64,000 nucleotides of DNA from Mesorhabditis belari (lineage: Eukaryota > Nematoda > Chromadorea > Rhabditida > Rhabditidae). Numbering within the stretch: the first letter of the stretch is position 1; every line of letters begins with the position of its first letter. The position numbers were made by a program, and so were the translations under genes. The stretch lies in NCBI GenBank assembly GCA_958450365.1, contig CAUEEP010000733.1, positions 1,942,001 through 2,006,000 of the forward strand, given 5' to 3'. Under the pieces are notes generated by a model. It was not told where the DNA came from. It was given only the letters and a program-made list of their open reading frames with translations, and ran no database searches. Below are positions 1 through 12,206 of the stretch, piece by piece.

Positions 1-1261
1 TCGTGAAATTAACTGCTTTACGGTTTACGCCGCTGCTTTTACTGCTGCTGCTTTTGCTGCTTATGCCACGCATGACGGAATGAAATGTTTGTCTATGGTA
101 GTTTGAGCTTTATTTAGGATTGGCGCTATGCATTTGCATTAGCTTGATGATAGTTCTCAGAAGAATTGATAAAAAGCCTAACAATGATTGTGAGAGATCG
201 ATTTAGTGATCGAGAAAACTTTTTTGACGGTTCTTGTTTAGAAACTTGACTTTATAAGTTTAGACTCTATAAGTAGATAGGTCAGTAAATTCAAGAGAGT
301 CGTGTTTAGTTCCATTATTCTTTCTAAACAAACGTGCTTGTTTATAATAGGCCCATTTCGAACAGAAAGCACCGATCACTGGCAAGTTGACGGCAAACGC
401 GACACCATTGACGAAGCGAAGAGCGAGGAAATAGTAGAAACCACTCTGAAAGTCTTCATTTTGAAAGTCTTTATTTTGCCTTGGGGAAACAAATATGAGA
501 TCTATGGTAAGGGTTTATTACAGAGGCCTCATTTTGCAAATTTTGGTCCATAGACTAGGGAAAATTGTCAAATTCGGTGCTTTAGCGCCATTTCTCTATT
601 TCTTTGTGACTTTGGTTTAGCATGTTTCTGAAACTATTTCCGAAAGAGCCCTTTTAAGACATGCATATTCCCATATAACCCTCACTTTTCAACCAATATA
701 TTTTTTGGATATGGATATTTTGGATATTTTGATTGGATATTTTGCTATTGAATGATCGTTTTTGGATATATTTTTGGATCGTGACCGATATTTTTGGGGC
801 CGTAATCCAGTTAGTGGCAACTCGAGTCGTTTCTACCGAGAAGCAAGAGTCAAAGTGCTCAAATCCGATCGTGTTATTCTCTCGAATTCTCGAATGGTTT
901 AACGGGGTGTTCACTTTACGTTCATCGAATCTAGAAAACATTTGATCGTTGCTCAACGAGTATTGTTACCTAATTCCATTTTGTAATCAAAAGCCGCCAT
1001 GGCAGACTGGCTAATATTGCATTTTAGTCGCGAGGTCAAGGGCTCAATCCGGTCGGCTAGCTTATTGCCTCATTCTCCCAATGGGCTAGATCCAAATGGA
1101 CTTTTCTGACGTTTGGGGCTTAAGGGTTGTGTCCACGATCATTCAATAGCAGAATCTTACTTACAAAGAAATTTTCGAGAATTGAAACTACCACAAAAGA
1201 TTGGCTCCCATGAAGGGTTATCGCGAAAGGAGCTCACAAAGTTTAGTCTCTTCCCTAATGT
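1..1261. other. No gene recognised
   Basis: Contains a short CTGCTGCTTTT-rich tract near 30-65 and a run of GGATATTTT repeats at about 700-775. Small open frames on both strands (for example 654-956) show no domain, splice context or signal peptide I can support. Confidence 0.4.
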
Positions 1262-1340
1262 TATTGGATTGGGGAGAGCGTCGAACTTTATAGACACTTT
1301 TTGCAGGCATAAAGCCTTCTTTAAATATGCATTTTGTTGA
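1262..1340. repeat. Partial MITE end
   Basis: The stretch from TTGGATTGGGGAGAGCGTCG through the ATAAAGCCTTCTTTAAAT segment matches the left end of the 1534-2077 MITE, with substitutions. The rest of the element is absent. Confidence 0.55.
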
Positions 1341-1533
1341 TCACTACACTACAAAAAAATTGTTGTGGAAGGCGAAAAGAAACGTGTCGATTAAACAAAG
1401 GAATTGATTGATTTGGACGCGCAGGCGAGGAGGGTTTATTTTGATACGCTTCGATCGCAATGGGAAGTCAAGGCGACTCCCATTCAGAGGTCGACAAACA
1501 CTCATCCAAAAATCCACAACTAGGCCCGAGCTA

Positions 1534-2077
1534 TTGGGTTGGGAAGAATGAAATGGCGCCGAACTTTAAAGACACCTTTTGCACGCATAAAGCCCTCTTT
1601 AAATGCGCGTTTTTCTCATCAAAACGGTGCACTATTTTTCTAGAAAATGACTTTTGAGAGATTCCACAAAGCTTTTCTTTCGTGGAGTTTATGAACGCCC
1701 AAGCACAGCAAAATAATCAAAATAGCAATGAGTCCGACTCATTGTTTGAACAGTTTCTTCCACATAAACCTCCTTTGGTGTCTAGATAAAAACGATAGAG
1801 CACATTCAATTACATAAGTTGCCAAATTTTCAGGAAGATTCCTCTACTCCTCTTCATTTTTTGAAATTTTATGAAAAAAGAAATAGCAGTTTGGAGATTT
1901 TGTGAAAAGAATGAACTTTGTTGAGTTAAAGCGCTGTTTGAGTCTCCTTTCAAATGCCAGTGTTTAGAAAATAAATTAACCTTTCTACTGATACTGCTTG
2001 TGTTCCATTTAGAAAATCAACTAGGAGTTTTAAAAGTGTCTTTAAAGTTCGACGTCATTTCATTCTCCTCAACTCAA
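1534..2077. mobile_element. MITE, ~50-bp TIRs, TA target duplication
   Basis: Terminal inverted repeats start TTGGGTTGGGAAGAATGAAA and end with the complementary sequence at 2077. TA lies on both sides (1532-1533, 2078-2079). No coding capacity. A second copy is at 25586-26138 in opposite orientation, and a partial end is at 1262-1340. Homology to the second copy extends past the left TIR to about 1340 but stops exactly at the right TIR. Confidence 0.7.
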
Positions 2078-2117
2078 TACTTACAAAACGCTTCTTTTAC
2101 CCTCTATCCCCTCTTAC

Positions 2118-3207
2118 CCACTCGAATAGCTGTTGGAATGACGAGAGTGGCGATGGCCGAGAGGAGGCCTGCCGCGCCGAAGATTGTCCGAATCTGGAAA
2201 TGATTCACGAGTACGAGCACTGGGAAATGGGCAAGAACGGCGGCCACGGCCAAAACGGAAATCGCGTATTTCTGCTCACCTAGAAACCTTCGATAAATTG
2301 GAAAAAAACAAATACGGTATCACTTTTTGAAAAAATCGGCTCATCGCCATCTGTTCCATTTTGCTGATTGGCATCCATGCAAACGATGGCAAAGTTGAAG
2401 GAGAGAACGTTGGACCTGAAAAATGCAGTGAGAATTGTTAGGTTTGTTGGTAACTAAATATTTGCATTTTCTGTTACTGTAGTTAGTAAGCTGGCTCTTT
2501 TTTTTCAGAAAAGTGCATGTATAGTTAATAGACAATGATTCAGATTCATAAAATTCAACAAAGTTCAGCCAGTTTTTGATTTGTACTGATGTAAGTCACA
2601 AAAAATGTGCAATCCTTCCAATCAACCGATTCCCTTGGGATACCTAGGATACAAAGAACAAATACTTTGTAAAACCAGACAAGACAAGCATTTATCTCAT
2701 TGATTGCGTTTGTTTTTCCATAAAATGGTTGATATTCCGCTTCAGTTTTTTATCTATTTAATCTACGGAATTCCGTCGGCTATTCTCAACTTGCTGGTCA
2801 TTATCTGCATTTTGAGAGACAAGAAATTGTTTGCGATTTCGTTTTATCAAGTCGATGTGAGAATTGCTTGCTTTGTTGGTCACTAAATATTTACATGTTC
2901 TGCTACTGTAGCTAGTGAATTGGCTTGAATAGAAGAACAAAATGCAGCCAGGGATGTGTATGCTCAATTTCCTAGAACCTGGACAAAACTTGTACACATG
3001 AAGTTTCGGAAATGTTAGTGACACCTTTTAAATTACGCGAATACTTACAACAGCTTTAAATAACTTCATGAAAACATTAGAGGCAAATTTCAGCAGTCAG
3101 CATATCGCTAAACCCCACCAAACACTCATCAGACACAAGAGCACGAGTAGAAGCATGGCGAAACGGGCTCTCGTCCCGAATGGCGATACTTTCTGTGGTG
3201 CTCCCAT
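2118..3207 (-). CDS. SLC17 (sialin/phosphate-type) MFS transporter, 5' exons
   Basis: Three exons read on the minus strand: 3207..3119, 2415..2324 and 2279..2118. The phases join without a break (2, then 1, then 1). Exon 1 gives a short cytoplasmic start (MGAPQKVSPFG) and a hydrophobic first helix. Exon 2 carries SNVLSFNFAIVCM, the conserved SLC17 stretch after TM1, then an Asn/Asp-rich loop. Exon 3 holds two further helices ending in GAAGLLSAIATLVIP, typical of SLC17 anion transporters. ATG 3207 is chosen because an acceptor lies just upstream at 3242; an upstream 5' exon is also possible. Only about 114 residues of an expected 450-500 are present. The gene continues past the left edge, or is truncated: a MITE ends 40 bases beyond the last donor and I see no further exons in 1-2117. 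The substrate cannot be inferred. Confidence 0.72.
2528..2925 (+). pseudogene. Orphan srg exon 1 copy with flanking duplication
   Basis: ATG 2725 opens a frame with PLQFFIYLIYGIPSAILNLL, the first membrane helix of an Srg-type chemoreceptor. The block 2529-2849 is about 95% identical by eye to 5646-5974, the first exon and upstream region of the srg gene. It lies inside intron 1 of the SLC17 gene on the opposite strand and has no downstream srg exons of its own, so it is a relic. It is flanked by two similar ~75-base stretches (2424-2500 and 2849-2925). Confidence 0.6.
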
Positions 3208-3242
3208 CTTTCTGAGGAAATCTGAAAGTTTTTCAAGTCGGT

Positions 3243-5645
3243 CTGAAATATAGAGATAATATAGAGAGAATGAACAGAAAATGAAGTAGACCTTGTCCAC
3301 AAAAAAAATGAAGTGTGCAGATTGAGATATGTTGTAAACTTTACAAACTATAATGCTAGAATAATTTCTGAGCAATGTTCTGTTAAACGACCCTAACTTT
3401 TCTTCTCTGCATCTTTTCCGTTACAAGAACCCGACACTACATTTACATCTAAACTCATAAACCAGAAATGCACTGGGCAGAAGCAGAAGTAGAGCGACAA
3501 CTTTAAAGGGGTTCAAATGCGAATGGAAAACTGTAAATGTAAAGTTGAGATCGTTTTTCTGAAAGAGTACCTATTTTCTGAATGGCCGAACAGGTAGATA
3601 GAATCAGAAGATCTGCAGTCGGATCAGTGTAATCTCAAAAGAAGAATACCAGTAGATCTTGCACGTCTTGCAAAGTCTTTTTCTCAGTAAGTGACACAAA
3701 GATTAGAGCTAGAAAACACGCTGATAGTGAGATCCGAGAGGAGAAAGGGGAAAAGGGTTGCATCAATGAGTGAAACAGATCAAAATATAGAGAGAATGGA
3801 CAGAAAATGAAGTTCCTTGCGTCAAATCCAATGGCAAGAAGTTAACTAGACATTGAAAGTAGATGGCAAAAAGTTATAAATATGTTTATCATCAAAAAAC
3901 GCTGTAAAACACTATAAAACTCAAAGATTTCCTGGTCTTCAACCAAAATTTAGGCCCAAAAATAGCTTGTCCTCTTAAAAATTTTACCTCTTTGCCTAGG
4001 TTCATCTTTCGTAAGAAAGCCTTAAATTAAAAGTTAAAACTTTAAAAAAGGTTTTTATTTCCAGATAAATCTAAAGAGGATTCTTTAAATTTGGTACAAG
4101 AAATTAACCTGAAAATTAATCTGAAATTTTTTTTCTCTTGTTGTAAAATACAATTTTAGCAACCTGGAAAATGGAAAATGAGATACCAAAAAAAGAAAAC
4201 GAGAAAAAGAACGTTGTAACTTTTTCACCAAGAAACTGGTGATTTCAATGCTAGGGAGAGCCGATGAGTTGTAATTTCAAACTGAGTTGTAATTTGTAAA
4301 CTCGTAGTAAGTCGTTGTCAAAGGGTCTTTCCATCCCCAAATGATTAGGCACTTATTCGGATGGCCTGTTAATGGCACTGATTTCTCAAACAACTCGTCG
4401 CTCTTTCGATGAAATGCGCTTGGAGGCAGCGGTGAGTAGGAATGGAAGGACTCGCGAATTTCCTCGACTCTCGCCGAAATCAGCTCGATCGTCTTGAATC
4501 TAGGGAATAGATGAAATATGAATCGTCGCTCGAAACTCGATATCATTTAGCTGTTGACAAATCAATAATCTGAACATATTCGAGGCACGAGAAAAGTTCG
4601 AGTTTTTCGAAAAAACTGATGAGTTCTCGTTGGAGCTCGGCGAACGTTCAAAGGTCAATTTCTAGGATCGTCAATCTCTAGGATCGTTCCCGAATTTGCA
4701 TAAGCCAAGTGAGCGTTCCCGAATTTGCATAAGCCACCGTCCATTGGTACTCATTGTACATATCATGTTTATATCGAAGTACAGTCGAACCTCGATTTAA
4801 CGATTCGAAAGGGACCGACCCTTGAAATCCCTTGAATCTCCTTAAACTCGTCTTGAAACTCAAGTCTTGAAAATATTCTTTGCACAATTATGTTCAAGTT
4901 TCTAAAATTTCACCCTGATCCTCTTTTTTAGCCAACTACTCGAGATTGTTGAATGTAGCAAATCTGAATTACAAGGAAATCTTCGAAAATCGAAGCTATC
5001 ACAAGCGATCCTTTGAATGCTTAGCTTGAGAAAAGTTTTTTCGGTTTTTAGATTTTCTCAAGTTTCTATTTTATTTGATGACTATTTACTTTTAATTCTT
5101 CGAAGTCTTTTGTATTTTCTTTTTTTTTCTTTTTTAGTACTTAATATCGACTTTAATCACAATTTTACATTGTATTGTAAAAGCCCAAAGTATAATCATC
5201 CCCTAGGGACAGCTATTCTATCGGATGAACGGATTCGAACACGTCAAAATAAGAGTCCTAACAAAAAAACATTTGAAAATTGCCCTGAATTTGTTCCTCA
5301 CCCTCTTTCTCCTACTTTCAACGAAAAATTGTTTTAGATGGCTTTACTTTAAGAATCTACATCAAATTGGCTACAAAATGAGCTATTAGGCAAGTTTTTT
5401 GGCTCAGTAGAAAATTTTTTATATTACATTTTAGGGCATTTTTGAACCTAAACTTTGGGGGCTCAAAAAAATTTTTCTACGGAACCAAATGGGCTAATTT
5501 CAAAAATTTATTATAAAATATATGTATTATGAACATTTTTTATGTGGGTGACTTTTTGATTGGATGCCCGGAAATACCCTCATTCGTTAGCGGCTGAATT
5601 TCGTAAACGGCTACGACATATAGATTTTTAAAAAAACCACACCGT
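3243..5645. other. Intergenic; one possible exon and a TIR fragment
   Basis: AT-rich. A minus-strand stretch at about 4500-4290 reads as a charged, Pro/Ser-containing peptide (RVEEIRESFHSYSPLPPSAF) after a possible acceptor, and could be an isolated exon of unknown gene. At about 4785 the sequence TACAGTCGAACCTCGATTTA resembles a pogo/Tigger-type transposon end; the opposite end was not found. Nothing else recognised. Confidence 0.3.
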
Positions 5646-5974
5646 AGACAATGATTCAGATTCAGAAAACTCAACAAGTTTGGCCAGTTTTTGATTTGTA
5701 CTGATTTTTTCGAATGTACTTCACAAAAAATGTGCAATCCTTCCAATCAACCGATTCCCTTGGGATACCTAGGATGCAAAGAACAAATACTTTGTAAAAC
5801 CCGACAAGACAAGTATTTATCTCATTGATTGCGTTTGTTTTTCCATACAATGGTTGATATTCCGCTTCAGTTTTTTATCTATTTAATCTACGGAATTCCG
5901 TCGGAAATCTATTCTCAACTTGCTGGTCATTATCTGCATTTTGAGAGACAAGAAATTGTTTGCGATTTCGTTTT
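5646..5974 (+). repeat. Duplicated srg promoter/exon 1 block
   Basis: Near-identical to 2529-2849, including at least 170 bases upstream of the ATG. The duplication therefore carried 5' flanking DNA as well as the exon. Confidence 0.7.
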
Positions 5975-6337
5975 ATCAAGTCTATGTGTTTTTGCTACTT
6001 GTGGTGGGTTGTAGATTTGAAATGTTAAATGGCCAATGAAAAGTTTTCTTGACTAAATAGGCTCTTCCTGTTGCTAATAAGCTAATCTTTTCATCAAGAT
6101 AGATTTGGTGAACACTTCATAGGGCTGGAAGCAGATCGTTGCTAGGACAAGGTTACATTAGAATAGCTAAGAGTAGGTCAGAATGTGAATAATAACATTA
6201 ATTCATTTAAACAAATTATATTGACGTTCCTGAAATAAACACTTGTAGATATCAAAGAATCAAAATTGGGGAAAGAAGTCGAGATTAAAGGGGGAAGTGC
6301 TTACGCTTTCAATGGTGGAGATGAGAAATTGATTATA

Positions 6338-6913
6338 TTGGGTTGTCCAGTTATGAATGCGCGTTTTTTACTATTTTGTAAATTTCTCAAGATACCGAAA
6401 TCAAGAAAAAGATATATATGAGTATTATTCGAAAGCTGAAGATCTCCTCTACATTTTGGTATAAAAAGCTTTTGAATTTGTCCAGCTTTTGGGCAAATTG
6501 ACTGCACAGAAGAAGAGGTGACCAAAAAATGGAAGGGTGCCTTTGGATCAAGTTTTGGCTCCGCTCAAATTGAGTTAACCGTTTGATGTTTAACCAATAG
6601 ATATATCAATACAAGTTTTTTTTAAATATAACAATTTCAGAGCATCTTTACTTTTCTTTTCTTTTCTGGGAGGTTATTTTACACCATAAAACTTGAGGAA
6701 TAGCTCAGCTGGAATGGGTTTTTTTTCGAAAACGACCTCTCCCTTTGTGCAGTCAATTTACCCAAAAGCTGAACAAATTCAAAAGCTTTTTATATCAAAA
6801 TGTAGAGGAGATCTTCAGCTTTTGAATGATATATAAGACTCATATACATCTGTTCGATATCTTGAGAAATTTACAAAATAGTAAAAGCGCACATTCATAA
6901 CTGGACAACCCAA
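6338..6913. mobile_element. MITE, 576 bp, long TIRs
   Basis: TIRs begin TTGGGTTGTCCAGTTATGAA, with the reverse complement at 6894-6913. The inverted homology extends about 175 bases into each side. TA duplications at 6336-6337 and 6914-6915. Sits in the first intron of the srg gene. No transposase. Confidence 0.8.
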
Positions 6914-7639
6914 TAGATCATCATTAATAGTAAGTGATTTTAAAATCTAGTAAACACCAGTCGAAAAGAAACTTTTTAGGTCGATTTGATGATAAACTTT
7001 GGTACAAGTTTGACAGAAAGACTAAAAGTTTGAAAAATCGTAATCAAAAAAAGTATTAACAGAGTTTTTGAGGAGAAGTTGAAGAGAAAATCACAAGAGA
7101 AATCACAAGCTGCAGAAAATCAATCAGAAATAAATTGACGATAGACTTATTGATAGAATAAACTAAATACTATATCATGCTCTGATTTCCAGTATCTGAT
7201 CATCTACATCAACACGTATCCTGTGGTGAAACTCCGTGATATCCCCTCGATCGCCTCAATCTATATGGATATCGAGCAATGGTTTCCACCATTTCGTCTC
7301 ATGTATGCATGGCAATACATCGCCTTTCATGCACAACAATTAGTTCTAATCATGATGCATTTCAATCGATTCACGGCCATTCATTTTCCGATGTCACACG
7401 ACTGGGTTAGTGAGGAAGTTTCAAGATCACTTTGGTCATTAACTTTTCTAGATCTGGAAACCACTTCATTTCCGCCTGACCGCCATCATGATTTTTATCT
7501 TCTGTTTTGGGATCAATTATGAAGTATTTTTTCTAAATAATTGCTTTGTTTTGATTGATGGCTTAGCACGAACACTGCATTGGTAGTTTGAAAATTAATG
7601 AAAAGAACTTTGATCTTTAAAACCTAAAATCTAAAACTA

Positions 7640-8373
7640 TCAGGTTGGAACGGTCAAAGTGAGAATTTTTTGCACTATATTTTTCTCCAAAAACACATTT
7701 ATTCAAGGTAATCGCCATTATTAAATATTATTTGTTGTCATTAAATATTATATACTATTCAGTAGAGCATGGAATCCCTTCTCCCAGAAATTCTTGCGCG
7801 TCCAAGAAGTCGTGAAAGTGACGATCGTTTTTTCAAATATTATATTTCATTGTCCAGTAGTGTAGCTCCTTGGTCCTTGAGTCTTGTCGGGGTAGGTGGC
7901 ATTACTATATATCGGAACTCGACGCTCATAAGTTTCATTTGCCGTGTTTTTACCATAGCTTTGGTTTTCGGTGCCTAAAAGTACAATCTTATCTTTGGCC
8001 ATTAAAAGCAAACACTGTACTGTAATTGATATTTCGAACTCGGCTTTGAGAGCGAGTACTTGAAAACGATACATTAGTTGAGCCATTCGGTGTGTTGGTT
8101 TGTTTCGTGTTGTTGAATCGTCACGACATTGAAAGGCATTACTAGAAGAGTGTTACAAGCAAAAGTGACTAACAACAACTATAAACTAAATAACTTACGC
8201 TGAATAAGGGCTACGAGGAAAGCTTGCAAAATAAGGTAATGGATAGTATCTATTCCTATGAGCCCTCCTTGTTGTATCAATGGATAGTATCTTTCTATGA
8301 GCTCTCCTTGTTGCATCAAACGAGACACTTGTTCTCAGAAAAACAAATTCTCACTTTGACCTTTCCAACCTAA
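7640..8373. mobile_element. Non-autonomous mariner-type TIR element
   Basis: Left end TCAGGTTGGAACGGTCAAAG and right end CCAACCTAA are inverted repeats of about 28 bases containing AGTGAGAATTT. TA at 7638-7639 and 8374-8375. It lies in an srg intron. Inside it, 7815-7857 is half of the TGGACAATG MITE found complete at 15152-15373. Confidence 0.72.
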
Positions 8374-8691
8374 TAGAATAATAACGAATGACGGATACAG
8401 ATAACTATAATAATTCAGCTATCTTATGATATGGCTCGAGATATCCGGAGACAAAATGTCTTAGAATCTCGTTTAGATTCCTGTGATGTCTAATTGGGCG
8501 ATGGCCAATCTGAGTCATGTCTATCCATTGGTGTCACTGGCATTAAATGTGGGCACAATCGCGAAATTATTGTATTTACGATGGTTTTCAATGGAGTGAG
8601 TCTGTCTTGTGCACCAGTTGTGTTAAATCCTTCAAACGGGATAGCTTCAGATTCTACACAAGAGCCATGTCTTTATAAATATTAGCAGATA

Positions 8692-9925
8692 CCGAGTGTC
8701 TCAAAATTATCCGGAAAAATTTTAAGATTGCATAATTGCTCAAATACTTGGTCAAAAATTGATTTCAAGCACCATAACTTTATGGAAAACAAACATATAA
8801 TTGTTTAACAATAATTTTTGCTCAAATTATCCGCTCTTCGCCGGAATACACCGTCACAAACGCTTGGGGACACTCGACAGCTTTCGCAATGACAGACATA
8901 GGAATTTCATTCCATGCCTTCTTCAATGAGATCATTAATTGTGTTGTGCGTTTTGGAACATGCTTTTGCTTCTAAAATGGACCAGATAGAGAAATCCAGT
9001 GGATTGAGATCCGGGCTGTTGAACGGCCATTCGCCTGGACAACTTGCGCTCATATCAACGGTGATCTGACTAAGAACGTTTTGAGCAATTCTATCTTGCG
9101 TTTCTTTGGCTTTGTGCGATGGAATCCCGTCTCGCATGAATGTCCCATTCCAAAATGATTCGAGGCCCATGCAAGAACATCGTCTTTCAACGGCTTTCTG
9201 TATTGAACACCATCATCGACTTTCGCTCCTGCTGGCATGAAAAGAAGGGGCGTCTTGCCATCATAAGTTGTGTCCACCCAGACCATGACTTGCTTTGGTT
9301 TTTCTGTCGAGAAATGATGTTATCAGGGGGCTTGATGACTCAAGCTCTATCGTTCTGATGATTGTGTGCTTGCTCCACGTCAAACCCTTTATCATCACTG
9401 AACAAGATCTCTCGATGGCGGTCGCCAAATCGCCTCAGAAGTCGTTTGCACCTTGCGAGCCGCTTTGTTTTCATTAGAGATGTGAATAATTGAGCGAATT
9501 TTCCTTTGGAGGCCGACATCCCAGCGTTTTTCAAGAGCTTGTGAACGGAATCCTGAAAAATTTCAACCACGGCACCAATCTTTCTTGTTGAGTTGATCTC
9601 ACAAAGCGTTTAATCCTACCCAAAAGGTTTTTTCGATTTGCCGAACATTTTCGGCTTCTTCCAAGGCGGTCTTCATTAGATCCGGTTCAGTTGTAACGCT
9701 TGATCGGATCAGAAATCGTCTGTTTGGGGTCATGCAAAAGACGCGAAAGCTCCATCAAACGTTTTCTTTGATTATGAAGCCGAATAATTGCTTTCCAAAA
9801 ATTCTTTTTCGATTTCATTTGAGGACAACGCCTAAAAACAAAATTAATTACATTTAATGAGTCAAAGAAAATTAAAAACACAAAAAACGCTTTGAAATGT
9901 GTTCGTATGATTTTGAGACACCCTG
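8692..9925 (-). mobile_element. Degenerate Tc1/mariner-superfamily transposon
   Basis: TIRs CCGAGTGTCTCAAAATTATC and its near complement ending GAGACACCCTG, with TA at 8690-8691 and 9926-9927. Minus-strand fragments of one transposase lie in different frames: an N-terminal helix-turn-helix region (KKNFWKAIIRLHNQRKRL), then the SDDKGFDVEQAHNHQNDR region around the first Asp, then MVWVDTTYDGKTPLLF, then SPDLNPLDFSIWSILEAK with the last acidic residue. Frameshifts make it inactive. Inserted in an srg intron. Confidence 0.75.
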
Positions 9926-10340
9926 TATTTGCAGCAAACAAAAAAAAATTCAGTCCGAAACCAAATGACGGTGATACGGCTCAAAGGTTTACAAATCTGA
10001 ATAGAAAACCCCCAAAATTTGAACATGAACTATTTTCAGGCAATACAAAAATCAAAGAGGACAAGCGATAGAGTTCAGCTTGTTGATGATCTGTCTGGTC
10101 AGCCTTTTAGGACAGTTCGGCCTCATGATTTATGCGGTAGGCGAGGAAAAAGAAAGACAAAATAAATGTTTCTTTCAGGATAACAAGACAGCGATTCTTG
10201 CGAATATGGCGACGGCCACATTGATCGTAAGTGGGGGATACAAATGGACGTACTGTAGTACAATAATTGTTTGCACAGCCAGTTGGTAGACAGTTGGAGG
10301 GGGGTGTTCTTGAAAGGCCCAGGGGACGGAGAGTGTCAAG

Positions 10341-10368
10341 CTTGTAATAGGGTGCACCCTATTACAAG
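10341..10368. repeat. Perfect 28-bp palindrome
   Basis: CTTGTAATAGGGTG followed directly by its exact reverse complement, with no spacer. Lies in the last srg intron, next to the repeated words GGTGTGCACCC and GGGTGTGCATC. Confidence 0.75.
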
Positions 10369-10378
10369 GGTGTGCACC

Positions 10379-10470
10379 CGGGTGTGCATCTACTAGGTAA
10401 TCCAACTATAGTATGCACATCCTCTTACATGCGCCGCACTCCCCGTGCCTGCCTAGGTTGCTCCTCCAAC
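10379..10470 (-). repeat. Diverged tRNA-like repeat
   Basis: Read on the minus strand, the segment resembles the tRNA-like block found in receptor segments A-D (CTAGGCAGGCACGG and GCGCATGTAAGAGGATGTGC correspond to TTAGGTAGGCTCAGG and GCGCATGTAGCAGGAGATGC). No intact tRNA fold is visible. Confidence 0.35.
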
Positions 10471-10713
10471 TTATTATAGAAAAATTAATATTCCTTTGTT
10501 AGGAAAAAAGTACACAATTTTCAGTTGAATCTTGTCTCTGATTGCTCGACTCTTTGCGAGGTTTATATCGGACTGGCAGTGAATAACACGTTGAGAAAAG
10601 CACTTTTCTCAATGCTCTCCAAAAAAGTATCCTATGTTTTCCCCAACGACACCAAGAAATCTCCTAATTTGCTTCAATTAACGAAAAGAAATACACCTCA
10701 ACTTCAAAAATAA

Positions 10714-12206
10714 AAAAAAATTGATAACACATTTTTGAGCTGTGTTACATTGCTAGTGTGATAAAAAATTTGAAAAAAAAATGATTTCGAACTGCTAATA
10801 AACTATTGAACAAGATACCATTGCCAAGAAAACGCCAAACAGCTATAAATGTAAACTTATAGTATACCCTGATCTTTGTAAATACCGTAAATGATCTTTA
10901 AATCCGAAAGCACAAGTAGAGTCTATCGAAAAGCCTTGATCATTATATTGTCAGCTCCGAGCCAAATTGATACTTTAGTTGCTATTGTTATTATTGAATG
11001 ATTTGTCTATTCTTATGCAAATGTGTTCTCCCCTGTGCTTATCCCTTGCATCGAGAAGGGGAGATCCTTGGGATTGCCTAGGAGGACAAGTGAGACTCTC
11101 ATTTGGAGTCCCCCCCTTCCCCTTACACTTATTTGTAATCTATTCGTCTTATTATACTACTGTAAATAAAGATACATATCTTCCGAGTCTATGCAACTGC
11201 AGTACAGGTCGGTCATTTCACAGGGACTCCCCTCTAATACGTTGGAGGAGTTGAGTTGGGTTGTCGGGGTGTTAGAGATGGCGGGATATCAAAAGGGATC
11301 CACTCTCTTTAACTTAACCCAAATTCTAGTCCACATCCGTTTATACCTAGGAACGAATAATATCTACACTTGAAAGCAAATATAACATCAAAAGTTTCTA
11401 TCCCAAATTCTGAATGTTAAATGGTAGCTTTTTCGGCAAAACTCAACCCAACTTTTACTATTTTGATCTGAGAGAGCAAAAGTCATTTTAAAATCGGATA
11501 TACATATATTGCAATGCTCATATAACATCATTTCTGAACTTTCGGGACTTCTGAAAGAGCTTTAAGGGCTTTTTTTTACTTTGACTGGAGGCAAAAAGTG
11601 AACTTCTGTTGTCAGGGTCGAGTTTTATATTGTCAAGTGTTCCATCTCGGAAACACAAAAACAAGTCTGTCGAAAAGTCTAGCTACCTCTGCTTCCCAAC
11701 ACTCAAAAAGAGCTACACCCTTCAGAAATAGACCATCTTTAACACGTATTGTGTAAATCGTAGTTGCAAAAAAGGTGCACACAAAAACTGAAGCAATTCG
11801 GTTGAAAGTTGTTTTGGTTATCGTGTTCTTGAGCTGTTCTTGATCTTGATATGTTGTAAGACCAAAATTCAATCACCTATTTAATCCTTTAGGACTAAAA
11901 AACCCCGGATGTTTGCTCTTATTCGCTCAATTTACTAAAAGACACAGATCTAATGACAGCGAATCTTGCAAAAACCTGAAAAAAAATCGAATTGTTTATG
12001 GGCAAAACGCACTTTTGTTTGTTTGTGCTCTCTTTCTGGAAGTCCCCCTTTTTCTTTTTGTATGTGACCGATTTAGTTCCTTTTTGTCAAAATGATCACT
12101 CGCCAAATTCGTTGAAAATCTTCCTATATAGGACTTCAAATCGACTTGATTAACAGTTTCATTTGAGCACAAAAAAATCACAACTCTTCTCGTTCTTCTG
12201 TACCAA
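10714..12206. other. Intergenic region upstream of the peptide gene
   Basis: AT-rich with short spurious frames. A TATATA box at about 12125 precedes the antimicrobial peptide start by about 80 bases and is a plausible core promoter. No other gene recognised. Confidence 0.4.

Larger units (their letters stand above)
5850..10713 (+). pseudogene. Srg-family chemoreceptor, frameshifted first exon
   Basis: Seven-helix serpentine chemoreceptor of the Srg type. Exons: ~5850-6009, 7193-7405, 7452-7582, 8477-8595, 10040-10136, 10179-10226, 10525-10713 (TAA). Exon 2 carries FHAQQLVLIMMHFNRFTAIH, the Srg TM3/NRF signature, followed by IWKPLHFRLTAIMIFIFCFG (TM4), YPLVSLALNVGTIAKLLYL (TM5), QAIEFSLLMICLVSLLGQFG (TM6) and a last exon with the SDCSTL...NNTLRKAL tail. 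Most joins keep frame; the 7582/8477 join does not fit as read. Exon 1 has four extra bases near 5905 compared with the 2725 copy, shifting the frame inside TM1. Introns contain a 576-bp MITE, a 734-bp TIR element and a degenerate Tc1/mariner element. Probably a pseudogene, unless a different first exon is used. Confidence 0.72.
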
